From assembly GCA_900544455.1 (NCBI GenBank), contig UQVJ01000003.1, forward strand, positions 1 to 59,445: a stretch of 59,445 nucleotides of DNA, written 5' to 3'. The DNA is from an uncultured Eggerthella sp. (GTDB taxonomy: Bacteria; Actinomycetota; Coriobacteriia; Coriobacteriales; Eggerthellaceae). Positions 16,250 through 25,474 of this stretch are shown here, piece after piece; the stretch's first letter is position 1; each line of letters opens with the position of its first letter. The notes beneath the pieces were generated by a model. That model saw only the letters and a program-made list of their open reading frames with translations, was not told the DNA's origin and ran no database searches. Both the position numbers and the translations under genes were made by a program.

Positions 16250-17134
16250 TTACGAGAAGAATACGCGCGAAGTGCGACCGTAGAACGATTCTGCCTTATA
16301 GCGCAGCAGCACGGTTGGCTCTTCGCCTGACTGGACGATAACGCGGCGGATGGGGCGATCGATGGGGATGAGCTCACCATCGATGAACATGGTTGCCTCG
16401 CGATTTGCGCTCGAAGGGTCCATTGCGATTTCAACGATATCGGAAGGACCGGTAACCAGCGCTCGAGAGTGCAGGGAATGGGGTGCGATGGGCACTACCA
16501 CCAGGCCGCTATAGCCAGGAGCAACCAGCGGGCCACCTGCGGAAAGGGCGTAAGCGGTAGATCCCGTTGCGGTGGCAACGATAAGGCCGTCTCCTTTGAC
16601 ATCGGCAACCTTTTCGCCGGCAACCGTGTAGGCGCAGTCGATGACGCGGCCCTGAGCGCCACGGGCAAGAGTGAGTTCGTTCAGACCGAAAAACTGCTGC
16701 GAGCCCTTCATGGGGGCATCGGGACCGCCATTGGCCCCCTCGTCGCCTTCGCAGAAAACGTCGATGCGCAGGTTCGTACGGTATTCAGTGGTCAGTTCGC
16801 CGGCGAGCGCTGCCGCAACCACCGGAATGATGCCGTCTTCGTTGGAGTTGGCCATGAATCCCAGGTGGCCGAAGTTTACGCCCAGAATGGGGATACGGCG
16901 GTATTTGATTTGAGCAGCGGTGCGCAGAATGGTGCCGTCGCCGCCCAACACTACGGCAAGATCGAAGTCGTCGATATTTTCGACGCGGCGTTGGAAAAAC
17001 TCGGATGAGGCGCGGAGGTCGTCCGTGTCGAATGCGGTGAATTCGACGCCCTGGGATGCCAGGTATACCTCGAGGAGCAGCGCTGACTCGAGCGCCTTGG
17101 GGTTGTAATTATTGCGAACAATAAGAATGCGCAT
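16250..17134 (-). CDS. nadK: NAD kinase
   Basis: This cytoplasmic enzyme phosphorylates NAD to NADP. The 294-residue protein has the family's GGDGT motif at 64-68, the NE dinucleotide in FGLNELTLARG and the glycine-rich VKGDGLIVATATGSTAYALS segment, all in order. Length is normal for the bacterial family. It is divergent from murJ with 60 bases between the starts. In many actinobacteria nadK lies between tlyA and recN; here recN is about 36 kb away in the same window, so that linkage is broken. Confidence 0.96.
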   Translation of the reverse strand: MRILIVRNNYNPKALESALLLEVYLASQGVEFTAFDTDDLRASSEFFQRRVENIDDFDLAVVLGGDGTILRTAAQIKYRRIPILGVNFGHLGFMANSNEDGIIPVVAAALAGELTTEYRTNLRIDVFCEGDEGANGGPDAPMKGSQQFFGLNELTLARGAQGRVIDCAYTVAGEKVADVKGDGLIVATATGSTAYALSAGGPLVAPGYSGLVVVPIAPHSLHSRALVTGPSDIVEIAMDPSSANREATMFIDGELIPIDRPIRRVIVQSGEEPTVLLRYKAESFYGRTSRVFFS

Positions 17135-17194
17135 AGATTATTCCTTAGTATGGTTCCCTGGAATCTGAACAATTATAGACAACCTTGAGGACCA

Positions 17195-18823
17195 ATGGCC
17201 AACGACTCTAAAGACAGCATACTTAAAAATACGGGGCTCATTACCCTGTGCACGCTTGGCTCCCGCGTAACGGGGCTTTTGCGCACGTGGGCGATGGCGT
17301 TCGCCCTGGGCAACACGTTGCTTACCTCGGCATATCAGATTGCATACAATATGCCTTCCATGATTTACGAGTTGGCAGCTTCGGGCCTTCTTGCCACAGC
17401 GTTTTTGCCTTTGTATCTGCTGCAGAAAGAAAAGAAAGGCAATGGGGAAGCCTATAAGTTTGCCTCGAATATCCTGACTCTTACCATTGTGCTTTTGGGC
17501 ATTCTGGCGCTTGCATGCTCGGTGTTTTCTCCGCTGGTCATCGAAACGCAGACTTTTACCGTCGGGCAGGGCGACTCGAAGACTCTCGCTATTTTCTTCT
17601 TCCGTATCTTTGCTATCCAAATCTTGTTCTATGGCGTTGGCGCGGTTATTACGGGCATTTTAAACGCCGAGCGAACCTATCTCATGCCGTCGTTGGCGCC
17701 GGTCATGAACAACATCGTGGTAACCGTGGTGATGTTCGGTTTCGTGCCACTTTCTGCTTGGAACGGGGAGTTTGCGCTGTGGTGGCTGGCTATCGGCACC
17801 TCGCTGGGCGTGTTGTGCCAGTTCGGCATCCAGATTCCCGCATTGGTGAAGCAGGGTTTTCGCTATCATCCTCACATCAATTTGCGCGATCCTATGATCA
17901 AGGAAGCGCTTAAGGTTGCCGGCCCAATGTTCCTCTACATTGCGGGCACCATGATTACTTTCAGCTGCCGCAATGCGTTCTCGCTTGAAGCGGCGCCGAA
18001 CGGCCCTTCCACTTTGAACTATGCATGGACGTGGTACCAGCTTCCCTATGGCGTTATTGCCGTTTCGCTATCTACCACGTTGCTTACTGAGTTGTCCGAC
18101 TGCGCGGCGCGTGAGGATTGGGAGGGGTTCCGAGGCTTTATCCGTTCGGGCCTGCGTTCGACCTTTTTCCTCATCATTCCGTTGGCGCTGTTGGTGGGTG
18201 CCTTGGCTCAGCCGCTGATGCAGCTGTTCCAGGCGGGCGCCTTTACCGCCGATGAGGTTAACAACGTCGGAAGCATCCTTGCCGTATGGGTTTTGAGTTT
18301 GCCGTTCTATGCGGGGTACATGTATATGTACCGTGTGTTTGCGGCATTGCGCAGTTTCTTGAAGTTCGCCCTTATCGATTTTGCTGTGCGTTTTGCCCAA
18401 GTGGCGGGGTACTGGTATTTGTGCCAGCCCGATGTGCTGGGGCTGGCCGGCATTCCCGTTGCCGATCTCGGGTTCTATGCGGTGATGTTCGTGGTGTGCT
18501 CGTTCATCGTGCGCGGCAAGGTTGGCAGCTATGGCAATCGCAGCATTGTGGCTATGGTGGTCAAAACGGTTGTTGCCAGTGTGGTTGGCGCTGTGGCGGC
18601 AGGCGTGCTTGCCAACGGTATGGGTGCGCTGCTTGCTGGCGTTGCCATCAGCGCGGTTGTAAAGGCGATTGCCATCCTGGCTGTTTCGGGCATCGTGGGC
18701 TTGGTAGTTTCCTTCGGTTTGTGCAAAGTGTTGCGGGTGGAAGAGTTCGCAGTGCTCTCTCGCATCGGTAGCAAGTTTGCTGGCAAGCTTGGCCGTGGCA
18801 AGAGGGGTAAACACGTGGCGTAA
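17195..18823 (+). CDS. murJ: Lipid II flippase MurJ (MviN family)
   Basis: The 542-residue protein has the MurJ pattern of about 14 membrane segments. Its N-terminal GSRVTGLLRTWAMAFALG stretch (about residues 22-39) matches the conserved first helix and loop, and a YNMPSMIYELAASGLLATAFLP stretch follows. It should move lipid-linked peptidoglycan precursor from the inner to the outer face of the membrane, acting after MraY and MurG, which are encoded 15-20 kb downstream. GAGGA lies close to the ATG. A strong terminator follows. The long hydrophilic C-terminal kinase-like extension found in some actinobacterial MviN proteins is absent; the end is a short basic tail. Confidence 0.93.
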   Translation: MANDSKDSILKNTGLITLCTLGSRVTGLLRTWAMAFALGNTLLTSAYQIAYNMPSMIYELAASGLLATAFLPLYLLQKEKKGNGEAYKFASNILTLTIVLLGILALACSVFSPLVIETQTFTVGQGDSKTLAIFFFRIFAIQILFYGVGAVITGILNAERTYLMPSLAPVMNNIVVTVVMFGFVPLSAWNGEFALWWLAIGTSLGVLCQFGIQIPALVKQGFRYHPHINLRDPMIKEALKVAGPMFLYIAGTMITFSCRNAFSLEAAPNGPSTLNYAWTWYQLPYGVIAVSLSTTLLTELSDCAAREDWEGFRGFIRSGLRSTFFLIIPLALLVGALAQPLMQLFQAGAFTADEVNNVGSILAVWVLSLPFYAGYMYMYRVFAALRSFLKFALIDFAVRFAQVAGYWYLCQPDVLGLAGIPVADLGFYAVMFVVCSFIVRGKVGSYGNRSIVAMVVKTVVASVVGAVAAGVLANGMGALLAGVAISAVVKAIAILAVSGIVGLVVSFGLCKVLRVEEFAVLSRIGSKFAGKLGRGKRGKHVA

Positions 18824-18894
18824 AAGCGCCAATGTTACGAATCTGAAAACACTTCGAAACAGAGATTTCGCGCGGTTCCTTCTCGCTAATATAG

Positions 18895-18943
18895 AAAAGC
18901 GTTTGAAAGCAGTTTTGTGCCTTCAAGCGCTTTTTTGTTTTTA
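18895..18943 (+). terminator. Rho-independent terminator after murJ
   Basis: AAAGCGTTTGAA pairs with TTCAAGCGCTTT (one G-U pair) around a 14-base loop and is followed by TTTTGTTTTT. It ends about 28 bases before the pyrG start. Confidence 0.9.
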
Positions 18944-18970
18944 GCGTTCATTCGTTCACGAAGGAGAATC

Positions 18971-20572
18971 ATGGCAAAGCATATCTTTGTGACTGGCGGC
19001 GTTGTTTCTTCCCTGGGCAAGGGCATTACGGCGGCATCGCTGGGTCATCTGCTCAAAGCCCGTGGATACAAAGTAACCATGCAGAAAATGGATCCCTACC
19101 TGAACGTGGATCCGGGCACTATGAGCCCCTTCCAGCATGGCGAGGTATTCGTTACCGACGACGGACATGAGGGCGACCTTGACTTGGGCCATTACGAGCG
19201 TTTTATCGATGAAAGCCTCTCTCGTGAGTCCAATTTCACCCAGGGCTCCATTTACAAGAGCCTGATTGCCCGCGAACGCCGCGGTGATTTCTTGGGTGGT
19301 ACCGTGCAGGTTATTCCTCACGTTACCAATGCCATCAAAGAGCGCCTGTACCGCATTGCGGAGCAGTCGAACGCTGATATCGTCATCTCCGAAATCGGTG
19401 GCACTATCGGCGACATCGAGTCGCAGCCCTTTATCGAGGCGGCGCGCCAGTTTAAAAAGGAGCGCCCCTACGGTGATGTCCTGTTTGTCCATGTGACGCT
19501 TGTCCCTTACATTGCCGCAGCTCATGAGGTGAAAACCAAGCCCACGCAGCATAGCGTTAAGGAATTGCGCTCCATTGGCGTTCAGCCTGATTTCATCGTG
19601 TGCCGCTCCGACCACGAAATATCTGAGCAGGTTCGAGAAAAGATTGCCCTGTTCTGCGACGTTGCTCCCGAAGACGTGCTTGCCTGCATCGACGCGCCTT
19701 CCATCTACGAGGTTCCGCTTTCCTTGTATGATCAGCAGTTCGACACTAAGGTGTTGAAGCGTTTCGGCTTGGAGCAGCCCGAGATTAACCTCGATCCGCT
19801 GAAGTCGTTCCTTTCCGCGGCGGATGCCGTTGAGGGCACGGTTGATATTGCGGTGGTAGGCAAATACGTAAGCTTGCCCGATGCCTACCTCTCCATTATC
19901 GAGGCGCTTTATCACGCTGGTGTTGCCAATGGCGTTCACGCCGAAGTTCATCTGATCGATGGCGAGGAACTGAATGCCGAAAACGCGGAGGAAACGCTTG
20001 GCTCCATGGATGGAATCTTGGTTCCCGGCGGCTTTGGTCAGCGTGCTTTCGAAGGAAAGATTGAAGCGGCGCGCTATGCCCGCGAAAACAACATTCCCTT
20101 CTTGGGCATTTGCCTGGGCTTGCAGGCAGCTGTGTGTGAATTCGCTCGCAATGTTGCAGGGCTTGCTGGCGCTACGTCTGCCGAGTTCGATGAGAGCGCC
20201 GACTATACGGTCATCGACCTCATGCCCGAGCAGGAAGATGTTGAAGACAAGGGCGGCACCATGCGTCTGGGTGCCTATCCCTGCAAGTTGGAAAAGGGAT
20301 CCCTTGCCCATGAGGTGTACGGCGAAGAGGTTATCTACGAACGCCACCGCCATCGTTATGAGGTGAACAACGCCTACCGCGACACATTGACGGGTGCCGG
20401 GCTGCGCATCTCTGGCCTTTCCCCCGATGGGCGCCTGACGGAAATGGTGGAAATTCCCGGTCATCCTTGGTTCTTGGCAAGCCAAGGTCATCCGGAATTC
20501 AAGAGCCGACCCACCAAGCCCCACCCGCTGTTCGTAGGATTCGTTGGCGCGGCCTTGAAGCATCGCGCGTAA
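18971..20572 (+). CDS. pyrG: CTP synthase
   Basis: This enzyme makes CTP from UTP with glutamine as nitrogen donor. The 533-residue protein has the synthase domain first (MAKHIFVTGGVVSSLGKG start, DPYLNVDPGTMSPFQHGEVF segment). A class I glutamine amidotransferase domain follows from about residue 290, with nucleophile cysteine in FLGICLGLQ and the GHPEF histidine and glutamate near the end. Length is normal for bacteria. The ATG at 18971 follows AAGGAG closely; the longer open frame would begin inside the preceding terminator. It appears monocistronic, with terminators on both sides. Confidence 0.97.
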   Translation: MAKHIFVTGGVVSSLGKGITAASLGHLLKARGYKVTMQKMDPYLNVDPGTMSPFQHGEVFVTDDGHEGDLDLGHYERFIDESLSRESNFTQGSIYKSLIARERRGDFLGGTVQVIPHVTNAIKERLYRIAEQSNADIVISEIGGTIGDIESQPFIEAARQFKKERPYGDVLFVHVTLVPYIAAAHEVKTKPTQHSVKELRSIGVQPDFIVCRSDHEISEQVREKIALFCDVAPEDVLACIDAPSIYEVPLSLYDQQFDTKVLKRFGLEQPEINLDPLKSFLSAADAVEGTVDIAVVGKYVSLPDAYLSIIEALYHAGVANGVHAEVHLIDGEELNAENAEETLGSMDGILVPGGFGQRAFEGKIEAARYARENNIPFLGICLGLQAAVCEFARNVAGLAGATSAEFDESADYTVIDLMPEQEDVEDKGGTMRLGAYPCKLEKGSLAHEVYGEEVIYERHRHRYEVNNAYRDTLTGAGLRISGLSPDGRLTEMVEIPGHPWFLASQGHPEFKSRPTKPHPLFVGFVGAALKHRA

Positions 20573-20598
20573 CATCGGCTGTTTTGCTTTGTAATCGC

Positions 20599-20638
20599 GA
20601 GGGCTCGCTTATTTATGCGGGCCCTCCTTTTCTTTTTT
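20599..20638 (+). terminator. Rho-independent terminator after pyrG
   Basis: GAGGGCTCGC pairs with GCGGGCCCTC (one G-U pair), followed by CTTTTCTTTTTTC. The hairpin overlaps the last codons of the convergent minus-strand gene ending at 20609. Confidence 0.9.
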
Positions 20639-22096
20639 CAGTTCGGCAAGTTCTTTTTTGCGTTTTGCGCTTAGCAGTTTATCGAGGTCGAGCCCCTCTT
20701 TTCGGCAGCGGGCAAGGAGAGGTGAGCCCCATCCCTTGGATTGAATGTCCTCGTCGAGTGCATGTTTGAGATCGGGCCAACTTGAAAGCCACTTTTTGAT
20801 TCGCTCACTGCCGGTGGTTTTTTGCTCATGGGCAAAGAGCCGCTTGCGTATGGCGTCTATGCTCATTTCCTTTTGGAGGAATAAACGTCTAGCCCATGCT
20901 TTCGATTGCGCCGTTCGTTCGTTGTGGGCTGCCTCACGGCATCGATCGCTGCAGTATCTCTTTTCTATCCCGCGGTGACCGGCTGTTGAAAAACCTTTGC
21001 CACAGCGAGCGCAATAATGAATGCGCGCTTGTCCGATCCCTAACGAGAAGTCGTACCATAGCCAGCTCAAATAGCTCCCGAACACGAAGGGGCCTGTCGA
21101 TTCGTCGGTCGAGAAAACGTCTACTTGGATATCGTTCATGTGGGCAACGGCGAGTGTTCGACAAAGCAGCCCCAGGATTGGCCGATCTTCTTCGCTGAAG
21201 GAAAGCTCCGTTTCGGTGAGAGCGTGATCGCCCGGTCGTTCAGGTTGAGTGGGGGCGGCGTTCCTTTTGCCCGTTGCCGCGCTGGCCTCTTCGGCGAGTT
21301 GGGCTCCCGTTTCGATACTGAGGTCAAACGCTCCCATAAGTACGGAAAAATCACTTGCAGCGGGTTCTTCGGCGAATAGCGCGAGGGCTATTTCGAGCGT
21401 CGATGGAGGATAGCCGGTTTCGTTTCCAAGCAGGAAGGCGTAGCCGATACGCTCGCCAATCACTTCGCGACGTATAAAGCGGGGGGCGCCAAGCCAATGG
21501 GCGTATGACGCGCTTGTGGGGCGGGAGATTAAATACAGCTCAAATGACTTGCCCTCATTGGCTTGCAGTCTCCAATGGGAAAGGCCCGCTAGGATTTTTT
21601 GGGCGTTGCGCATCGGAAGCGCTCCTGATGCAAGCTCCGCTGCCAATGTCGCGATGTTGGCTGTCAGCGCTGCGGATGCCCAGAGGGATGTGCTCTCTTC
21701 GATGGATTGCAGACGACCTTGCGCACAGAGGTTTACACAAGATGCCGGTTCGCGTGCGATGAGGGGTCCATGCTTCTTCGCGAAATCGATCAAATCGGCG
21801 GATTTGACGTGTGTTTGCAGGCGCATAGAGCCGTCTGGCTCTATCGCCGAGCCTGCTGATGCGCAGGAAGCGAGTTCGAGCAAAGTCATCGAGGCACCCG
21901 CCGGCTTGCGATGTGGAACTTCTGCGCTTCTTGGCTTTCGGTTGGTTTCTGCTTTCGGGGTGAATAGAACTCCGGAAAAGGGTGCGGCTATTTTGCTTTC
22001 CGGCATCTGTTCGCTTCCCTGTGCAGGGTAGGCGTCAAGACCCGTAACCCGCCCAGTTGGGCTTCGGCGCTGAATCAGGGGGTCTGCGGAGATCAC
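20609..22096 (-). CDS. Uncharacterised protein with C-terminal CGNR-like zinc motif
   Basis: I do not recognise this 495-residue protein as a whole. Residues about 380-420 contain CARCG, then KRYCSDRC about 18 residues later and a basic ARR/AQSK tail. This pattern resembles the CGNR zinc finger found at the C-terminus of some actinobacterial regulators, and it suggests nucleic-acid binding. The region before it is alpha-helical and alanine-rich with no clear domain. The last 80 residues are highly charged and end in a lysine-rich helix. The start is GTG at 22096, with GGAAGGA 7 bases upstream. It overlaps the pyrG terminator at its 3' end. No neighbour suggests a pathway. Confidence 0.7.
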   Translation of the reverse strand: MISADPLIQRRSPTGRVTGLDAYPAQGSEQMPESKIAAPFSGVLFTPKAETNRKPRSAEVPHRKPAGASMTLLELASCASAGSAIEPDGSMRLQTHVKSADLIDFAKKHGPLIAREPASCVNLCAQGRLQSIEESTSLWASAALTANIATLAAELASGALPMRNAQKILAGLSHWRLQANEGKSFELYLISRPTSASYAHWLGAPRFIRREVIGERIGYAFLLGNETGYPPSTLEIALALFAEEPAASDFSVLMGAFDLSIETGAQLAEEASAATGKRNAAPTQPERPGDHALTETELSFSEEDRPILGLLCRTLAVAHMNDIQVDVFSTDESTGPFVFGSYLSWLWYDFSLGIGQARIHYCARCGKGFSTAGHRGIEKRYCSDRCREAAHNERTAQSKAWARRLFLQKEMSIDAIRKRLFAHEQKTTGSERIKKWLSSWPDLKHALDEDIQSKGWGSPLLARCRKEGLDLDKLLSAKRKKELAELKKEKEGPHK

Positions 22097-22225
22097 GACA
22101 TTTTCCTTCCGTGAGACTTTTCTGCCGACGTTGATTTTTTTTAAACGGTCAAAATTGCTTTTTCGTGTCCGCGACTAAGCGTACTATACAAATCGCTGAA
22201 ATGAGCTACGACGAAGGAGAAAGCG

Positions 22226-23155
22226 ATGTACTGCGGCGAGTGCGGCAGCAAGATATCAGACGATGCAAAGTTCTGCCCAGCGTGCGGGGCGAAAACGGAG
22301 AAGGCGGCATCTGCGTCTGCCGAGGCTTCTTTCTTTGCTGCTGAGGAATCGGCCAAAGAATCCCCTGCGCCCTGGACGGGTCTTGACCATGGGCCCCTTC
22401 AAGCTTCGAGGGCGGGCGGAGCAGGTGATCTTGGTGGCCAAATCAAGGCCGTCCGTGCGCGCAGTCGACGCAAAATGCCCCAACTGGTTCTTGTCGTTAT
22501 CGTGATCCTGGCTCTTTCTTCTGCGACAGCGTTTGCTGCTATGTGGGCTTACCGGACTTTTGTTGCGCCTCAGCCTGTCGCCGTCGAACAGGGCAACCCC
22601 GAACCAGCTGACCCTTATGTTGGCCAAAAGGCAGTTTTTGATGATGTGCTTACTCATTACAAAAGCGCATCCGACAACGGCTGGCCGGCAACATCGTACG
22701 ATGATGATCTTTCGAACATAAGCGAGGTTCTTTCGGGGAGGATGCTCTATGTTGGCCAAGCCCACCAGACGGATTTCCAGGGTGCAATACTTTCCTATGC
22801 TTACAAAGACCTCGACAGCGATGGAACGCTTGAACTCGTTATTGCGGCGGTAACTTCAAGCGATTACATTCCCGTTGCCGCATATGGAATCCATAATGGC
22901 GCGCCGCAGTCCCTCTTCGAAGGGAAAGGGTGGCAAACATCGACCTGGACTCTGTTTGCCAGCGGCAAGATGTCCCTTAGCGGTGGCGGCCAGTACAGTG
23001 CTGGAGTGACGGTATTTGCCCTGGAGGACGGCATGGCGCAAGAGATTGGGGAATATCGGCTGTCTCGCGGCGATCGGGCTCCCGACATGGGTGAGGCTTA
23101 CCTCCTTTCTGATTTCGAATGGACTCCTTTGACCGACTACCAGCCAACTAAGTGA
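22226..23155 (+). CDS. Zinc-ribbon membrane protein (first of two)
   Basis: The 309-residue protein begins with a small zinc ribbon, C3-x2-C6 and C17-x2-C20. A flexible alanine- and glycine-rich linker follows, then one membrane segment at about 86-108 and an extracytoplasmic domain of about 200 residues. The outer domain contains KDLDSDGTLEL, a calcium-loop or VCBS-like signature often seen in secreted proteins. GAAGGAGAAAG precedes the ATG. The next gene has the same layout and starts 36 bases later, so the two probably form a unit. The role is unknown; the ribbon inside and folded domain outside suggest a membrane sensor or scaffold. Confidence 0.75.
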   Translation: MYCGECGSKISDDAKFCPACGAKTEKAASASAEASFFAAEESAKESPAPWTGLDHGPLQASRAGGAGDLGGQIKAVRARSRRKMPQLVLVVIVILALSSATAFAAMWAYRTFVAPQPVAVEQGNPEPADPYVGQKAVFDDVLTHYKSASDNGWPATSYDDDLSNISEVLSGRMLYVGQAHQTDFQGAILSYAYKDLDSDGTLELVIAAVTSSDYIPVAAYGIHNGAPQSLFEGKGWQTSTWTLFASGKMSLSGGGQYSAGVTVFALEDGMAQEIGEYRLSRGDRAPDMGEAYLLSDFEWTPLTDYQPTK

Positions 23156-23191
23156 TGTGTTTACTTGATATCCCAAATGAAAGGAACAGCT

Positions 23192-24337
23192 ATGTTTTGC
23201 CAGAATTGCGGTGCAAAAGTATCTGACGAATCGCTGCATTGCCCCGAATGCGGTGCCAAAATCGAAGTGCCTATCGAGCTGGGCCCTGGGGTCGACTCGG
23301 CTGCAGGCTACCGTGAAAGTGCAACGAGCCCCTCGGGAGGGACGCCCAATAGCTCGGGCGACGAACCGCGCAAGCGCAAACGGATCACGGTAATTGCCGT
23401 GATAGCCGTTCTGCTTGTGATTGGTTTGGTGTTCGGCGTAAGTGCGTGCCAGGCTAACAATCAGCGTACCGCGAAACACCACGTGACGTTTACGGTAAAC
23501 GCTGAAGGGTTGGACACTTCTACGGGCACTATGATTCCGCTTTCCGTTAAAGGGACCGATGTAAGCGGCAATTCGGTAGAGGAGTCGTGCTACGTTGGCA
23601 ATGATTCCGCTTCGCTGGATCTGGTGGCTGGAACCTATACCTTCGAAGTAACGGCTTCGCCTATTGCTGCCGATGGCACTCTGTATTCCATCGAAGGCGC
23701 CTATGCGGAGGAAACGGTCGGTGAAGATGGAACTCTTTCTCCCGGAGAGGCAATTACCTTGAAGCCCTTACCGGCCGGCAAGACCACTTATAAGCAAATC
23801 GAAGACGCCTATGAAGCCGCAAAGAACGGTGGAGCGGCTAGTGAAGAAGCTGCTAGCAAGCTAAAGGATGCAGCCACCAAGCGCGTCGATGCGGCGAAGG
23901 CGCAGCAGTCTGCTTCCAGCACCTCAAGCCAGGCAACGAAGAGCGAATCCGCTTCTGGGGGAGACGCTTCTTCAAAGTCCACGACGGATGCTGAAGGCAC
24001 CTATTCTGGCACGGTGTACGTATTTGCGAGTGATGCCGAAATGGCAGAGGCGTTAGGTATAGAAAACCCGAACGGACCAAGCTCAATAAAAATTGCCACG
24101 GCGGTTATGAAGCTCGATAGCGCCAAAACGGTAAAGGCCAAAAACGGCGATGGCTCTGGATCTCGCAGCGGCACGGCTCATTACCTTGTGCTGGCACATG
24201 GAACGGGCGCAGGTTCCTGGACGTCGTACAACGGCAAACACGTTAGCGTTTCCGCCCCTTCGCTTGCTTGGCCTTCTGACACGAGGATGCCTCTTGGTGA
24301 GCCCGGCGTTGTTGGCAGTGCATCGGTTGTCGGCTAG
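23192..24337 (+). CDS. Zinc-ribbon membrane protein (second of two)
   Basis: This 381-residue protein repeats the plan of its neighbour: zinc ribbon C3-x2-C6 and C17-x2-C20, a basic stretch (RKRKR), a membrane segment at about 65-86, then a secreted part. The secreted part starts with a beta-rich domain (about 95-190), followed by a serine-, alanine- and lysine-rich low-complexity linker (about 205-275) and a short C-terminal domain. The linker suggests reach through the cell wall. The ATG at 23192 has AAAGGA 8 bases upstream; an ATG-like start 27 bases earlier has no ribosome site. Outside the ribbon it shares little with the first protein. Function unknown. Confidence 0.75.
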   Translation: MFCQNCGAKVSDESLHCPECGAKIEVPIELGPGVDSAAGYRESATSPSGGTPNSSGDEPRKRKRITVIAVIAVLLVIGLVFGVSACQANNQRTAKHHVTFTVNAEGLDTSTGTMIPLSVKGTDVSGNSVEESCYVGNDSASLDLVAGTYTFEVTASPIAADGTLYSIEGAYAEETVGEDGTLSPGEAITLKPLPAGKTTYKQIEDAYEAAKNGGAASEEAASKLKDAATKRVDAAKAQQSASSTSSQATKSESASGGDASSKSTTDAEGTYSGTVYVFASDAEMAEALGIENPNGPSSIKIATAVMKLDSAKTVKAKNGDGSGSRSGTAHYLVLAHGTGAGSWTSYNGKHVSVSAPSLAWPSDTRMPLGEPGVVGSASVVG

Positions 24338-24362
24338 CTGCCCGTTACGCGCACTCTCATTG

Positions 24363-24423
24363 AAAAAAGCCCCTCGATCTTCTTGCCTGTTGGATAATGG
24401 TGGGAAGTCGAGGGGCTTTCCTG
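24363..24423. terminator. Bidirectional terminator-like hairpin before xerD
   Basis: AAAGCCCCTCGA pairs with TCGAGGGGCTTT across a loop of about 30 bases. The minus strand reads into six T, the plus strand into three. It ends 13 bases before the xerD start codon, so xerD is either separately promoted or depends on read-through. Confidence 0.65.
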
Positions 24424-24435
24424 TGGAGGCGCTGG

Positions 24436-25326
24436 TTGTTTTACTTTGAGGATTACATAGGCTACTTGGTTGCCGAGCGCGGTGCGTCGTCGGCGACGGT
24501 CAGCGCTTATCGTGGCGACTTGCAAAAGTACTGCCTGTTTTTAGAGACGAAGCGTGATGTGCACGAAGCCTCTCTCGTTCAGCGTGAAGATGTGGCGGCA
24601 TTCGTCGCCGATCTAAGCAATCGCGAGTTTGCCCCCAGCACCATAGAGCGGCGGCTTTCGGTAGCGAAAGGATACCATCGCTTCTTGGTGCGTGAAGGCT
24701 TTGCCGAAGCCGACCCGACGCAAACGATCCCTTTGCCCCGCAAGCCGCACACGTTGCCCGATGTGCTGTCTGTTGCCCAGGTATCGGAGCTTCTTGACGG
24801 TCTGCCGAGTTCTAATCCCGTCGAAATGCGCAATGCATGCTTGCTTGAGGTTTTGTATGGTTGCGGCCTGCGCGTAAGCGAACTGGTCGGCCTTGATATG
24901 GATCGTGTTTACTTCGAAGAAGGCTATCTGCGCGTGCTGGGAAAGGGCTCAAAAGAGCGCATCGTTCCTTTCTCCGGAATGGCTGTGAAGCGAATGCGAG
25001 AATACCTGGAGGAGGCACGTCCTGAGCTTGCGGGCGCCGTGCATCATCCTGTTCCTGCTGTATTCCTTAACGCCCGAGGCGGCAGATTGACCCGGCAGAG
25101 CGTGCATCGTATTACCGCGAAAGCGGGCATGGCCATCGGGGTAGAGAACCTGCATCCTCATACGCTTCGCCATTCGTTTGCCACCCATATGCTAGAGGGC
25201 GGTGCCGACTTGCGAGCCATTCAGGAAATGCTGGGGCATTCCGATATCTCCACCACGCAAATCTATACGCACATTCAGGCTGCCCAATTGAAGGAAGAGT
25301 ACTTCGCTGCTCACCCGCGGGCCTAG
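24436..25326 (+). CDS. xerD: Tyrosine recombinase XerD
   Basis: This recombinase resolves chromosome dimers at dif with XerC. With a TTG start at 24436 it has 296 residues, the normal XerD length. GGAGG lies 6 bases before that TTG, while the longer frame would begin inside a terminator hairpin. Residues 1-90 form the SAM-like core-binding domain. The catalytic domain has R146 (GCGLRVSEL), K173 (GKGSK), H242 and R245 (HTLRHSFAT), H268 (LGHSD) and nucleophile Y277 (QIYTH). It is upstream of the division cluster with a 490-base gap. XerC rather than XerD cannot be fully excluded by eye, but the RHSFATHML pattern favours XerD. Confidence 0.88.
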   Translation: MFYFEDYIGYLVAERGASSATVSAYRGDLQKYCLFLETKRDVHEASLVQREDVAAFVADLSNREFAPSTIERRLSVAKGYHRFLVREGFAEADPTQTIPLPRKPHTLPDVLSVAQVSELLDGLPSSNPVEMRNACLLEVLYGCGLRVSELVGLDMDRVYFEEGYLRVLGKGSKERIVPFSGMAVKRMREYLEEARPELAGAVHHPVPAVFLNARGGRLTRQSVHRITAKAGMAIGVENLHPHTLRHSFATHMLEGGADLRAIQEMLGHSDISTTQIYTHIQAAQLKEEYFAAHPRA

Positions 25327-25474
25327 CGCTGTCCGCCCCATGGGTCGACGCCGCCCGTTCGCAGGCACAGCGCCGCTCATCCACAGGCCCGATATTGCCC
25401 GCCCGCGGTGCTGGTAACGCATGGGAAAGAAAGCAACGAATAGATACCGACCGTCCCATGGGCCTTTTGGCGAG

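Noticed and set aside
18956..20575. Very long open frame (539 codons) antisense to pyrG
   Set aside because: It mirrors the codon pattern of pyrG on the other strand, has no ribosome site or recognisable motif, and overlaps an essential gene completely.
24436..25326. Tyrosine recombinase as an integrase of a mobile element
   Set aside because: Length and motifs match housekeeping XerD, and no attachment sites or cargo genes are nearby.
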